DNA of 64,000 bases from Lithospermum erythrorhizon (taxonomy: Eukaryota; Streptophyta; Magnoliopsida; Boraginales; Boraginaceae), in NCBI GenBank assembly GCA_019722365.1, contig JADFUC010002168.1, positions 1 to 64,000 on the forward strand, read 5' to 3'. Made by a program: the position numbers and the translations under genes. The notes beneath the pieces are model-generated. The model was given only the letters and a program-made list of their open reading frames with translations. It was not told the origin of the DNA and ran no database searches. Below, in pieces: positions 62,900 to 64,000 of the stretch (position 1 is its first letter; the number at the start of each line of letters is the position of its first letter).

Positions 62900-63300
62900 T
62901 TAACTAAGATTCATAGGCTCATCATGTATCAAACCATGTCAAGCAGGTTCGATTTTCCTTTCTGGACACGCCATTACGCTGTATGCTTCCCGGCCGGAGC
63001 GAAGCCGTGAAACAATACCACACTCTCTAAGATGAGTATCAACTGGTGGACTCAAATATTTCCACCTCTATCGCATCGAGAATCTATCGCCTTGTCTAAT
63101 CGGGTTTTGTACTTCATTTCTTTGAATCCCTTGAATTTCTCAAAGGACTCAGAGCCAGGTTCCATCGCATACAATAAACCGATCTACTCAGAAGGTCATC
63201 AGTAAATCTTAATGAAGTAGTTATAACCTCCTCTTTAAAGATGTGTTCATTGGCCCACATACATTAAATACAGATGATCTCTCAATAAATCATCACTTCG
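62900..63300 (-). pseudogene. Broken copia integrase core
   Basis: The minus strand includes a run close to AMEPGSESFEKFKGFKEMKY (about 63090-63180), corresponding to the copia integrase core 'KHKSEAFEKFKEF'. It is the homologue of 36310-36390. Upstream gag is outside or unrecognised (63300-64000). Confidence 0.65.
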
Positions 63301-64000
63301 CTCTTTCATTTAAGCCAGCTGAAGGTATTTTGGTCATTTTAAGTCTAAAAAGTGCAAAAGACTCACACTTATCGTATGATTCATAATCGAAACCTTTCAA
63401 GTATTCCACCGTGGGAGGGAGTTTCTGATTCGGTTTTCACGCTACCTACCAGAATGCCATGTATGTTTAAGTTGTTAGGCTTATTCCGCTTTTAAGTTTA
63501 TAAGAGACTCATTAATCATGTTCAAACAGATGCACTATTTCGCTGGTGCGGTACTAAATACTACCCCATTCCCGGTGGATCCTAAATTATCTAGATCTAT
63601 TGAAATGAAAAACCATCATTATTCAAAACAGAATAGAATAATATTCCTCAAGAAATTGCAGTGTACATAGTAAACCGAGATAAGTTCAAACAAGGCCCGC
63701 GGGCAATTTAAACTAACGGATCTCATCATGGCCGCAAATCTTCGCGCGCCATTTCCTCACACGCATATCCATTTCCCCTTTCGAGTCTTCTACTTCGACC
63801 AGTTCCTGCATATTGCTTCTAATAAATACGAGAACCACAACCGGTGTCTAGACCCACGGCGGTAATTGCTGCGAAACTTCAATAACATATTATGCCCTCA
63901 GAGTCCGAGCTGGCCGAAGACCATTCTTCCTATCATCAGAACTTCCCGCAGTCGATCTCCAAAATGATCTAGTTCTCGCAATAACACACTCTGTCATCCC

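Larger units (their letters stand above)
59040..64000 (-). mobile_element. Ty1/copia LTR retrotransposon, truncated by the window end
   Basis: Minus-strand element with its 3' LTR at about 59040-59999, a polypurine tract at 60000-60014, RT at about 61400-62340 with an intact YVDD, and integrase at about 62900-63300. Its 5' end lies beyond 64000. It is related to, but distinct in LTR from, the copia copy at 32439-42260. Frames are broken by many indels. Confidence 0.75.

Overview
This is nuclear DNA from a flowering plant, most likely a eudicot. The evidence is a ten-exon gene with short GT-AG introns encoding a plant-type myo-inositol-1-phosphate synthase, an intronless TRAPPC12-like gene, and a background of nested Ty3/gypsy and Ty1/copia LTR retrotransposons, MITEs and a tRNA-derived SINE. 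I cannot name the species. Only two genes look intact. A third is represented by a single first exon.

Layout. 1-2600: remnant of a plus-strand LTR element with an LTR end and a tRNA-Met-type primer-binding site. 2630-26250: a zone built from at least three, perhaps four, copies of a roughly 2.2 kb upstream repeat. It is broken by a minus-strand gypsy element of chromovirus type (2919-11415, about 2.5 kb LTRs, integrase missing) and a minus-strand Tat-type gypsy element (15821-24956, dual RNase H, integrase present). Three of the repeat units carry a copy of the leader and first codons of the TRAPPC12-like gene, which itself follows at 26317-27423. 27424-31470: AT-rich intergenic DNA. 31472-42260: nested LTR sequence, mainly a minus-strand copia element with other LTRs inserted in both orientations. 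42261-45900: AT-rich sequence with no recognised gene. 45918-49250: a pair of about 1.4-1.6 kb direct repeats that look like LTRs with almost no interior. 49300-50620: minisatellite, SINE with perfect target-site duplication, and two MITEs. 51362-55810: the inositol synthase gene with promoter and poly(A) region. 56763-56901: orphan first exon of a pollen Ole e 1-like secreted protein on the minus strand. 58330-58650: a C/T-rich low-complexity tract. 59040-64000: a minus-strand copia element running off the window.

The two intact genes belong to unrelated housekeeping pathways (vesicle tethering and inositol synthesis); nothing suggests a functional cluster. I see no CRISPR array, operon, rRNA or tRNA gene, and no convincing new biochemical system. 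The most unusual structures are the serial duplication of the TRAPPC12 5' end and the sevenfold amplification of the exon 1/intron 1 splice junction inside intron 1 of the inositol synthase gene. TE reading frames are shattered by small, often CG-containing indels while the genes are clean, so assembly error in the repeats must be considered. Boundaries marked approximate were set by eye.
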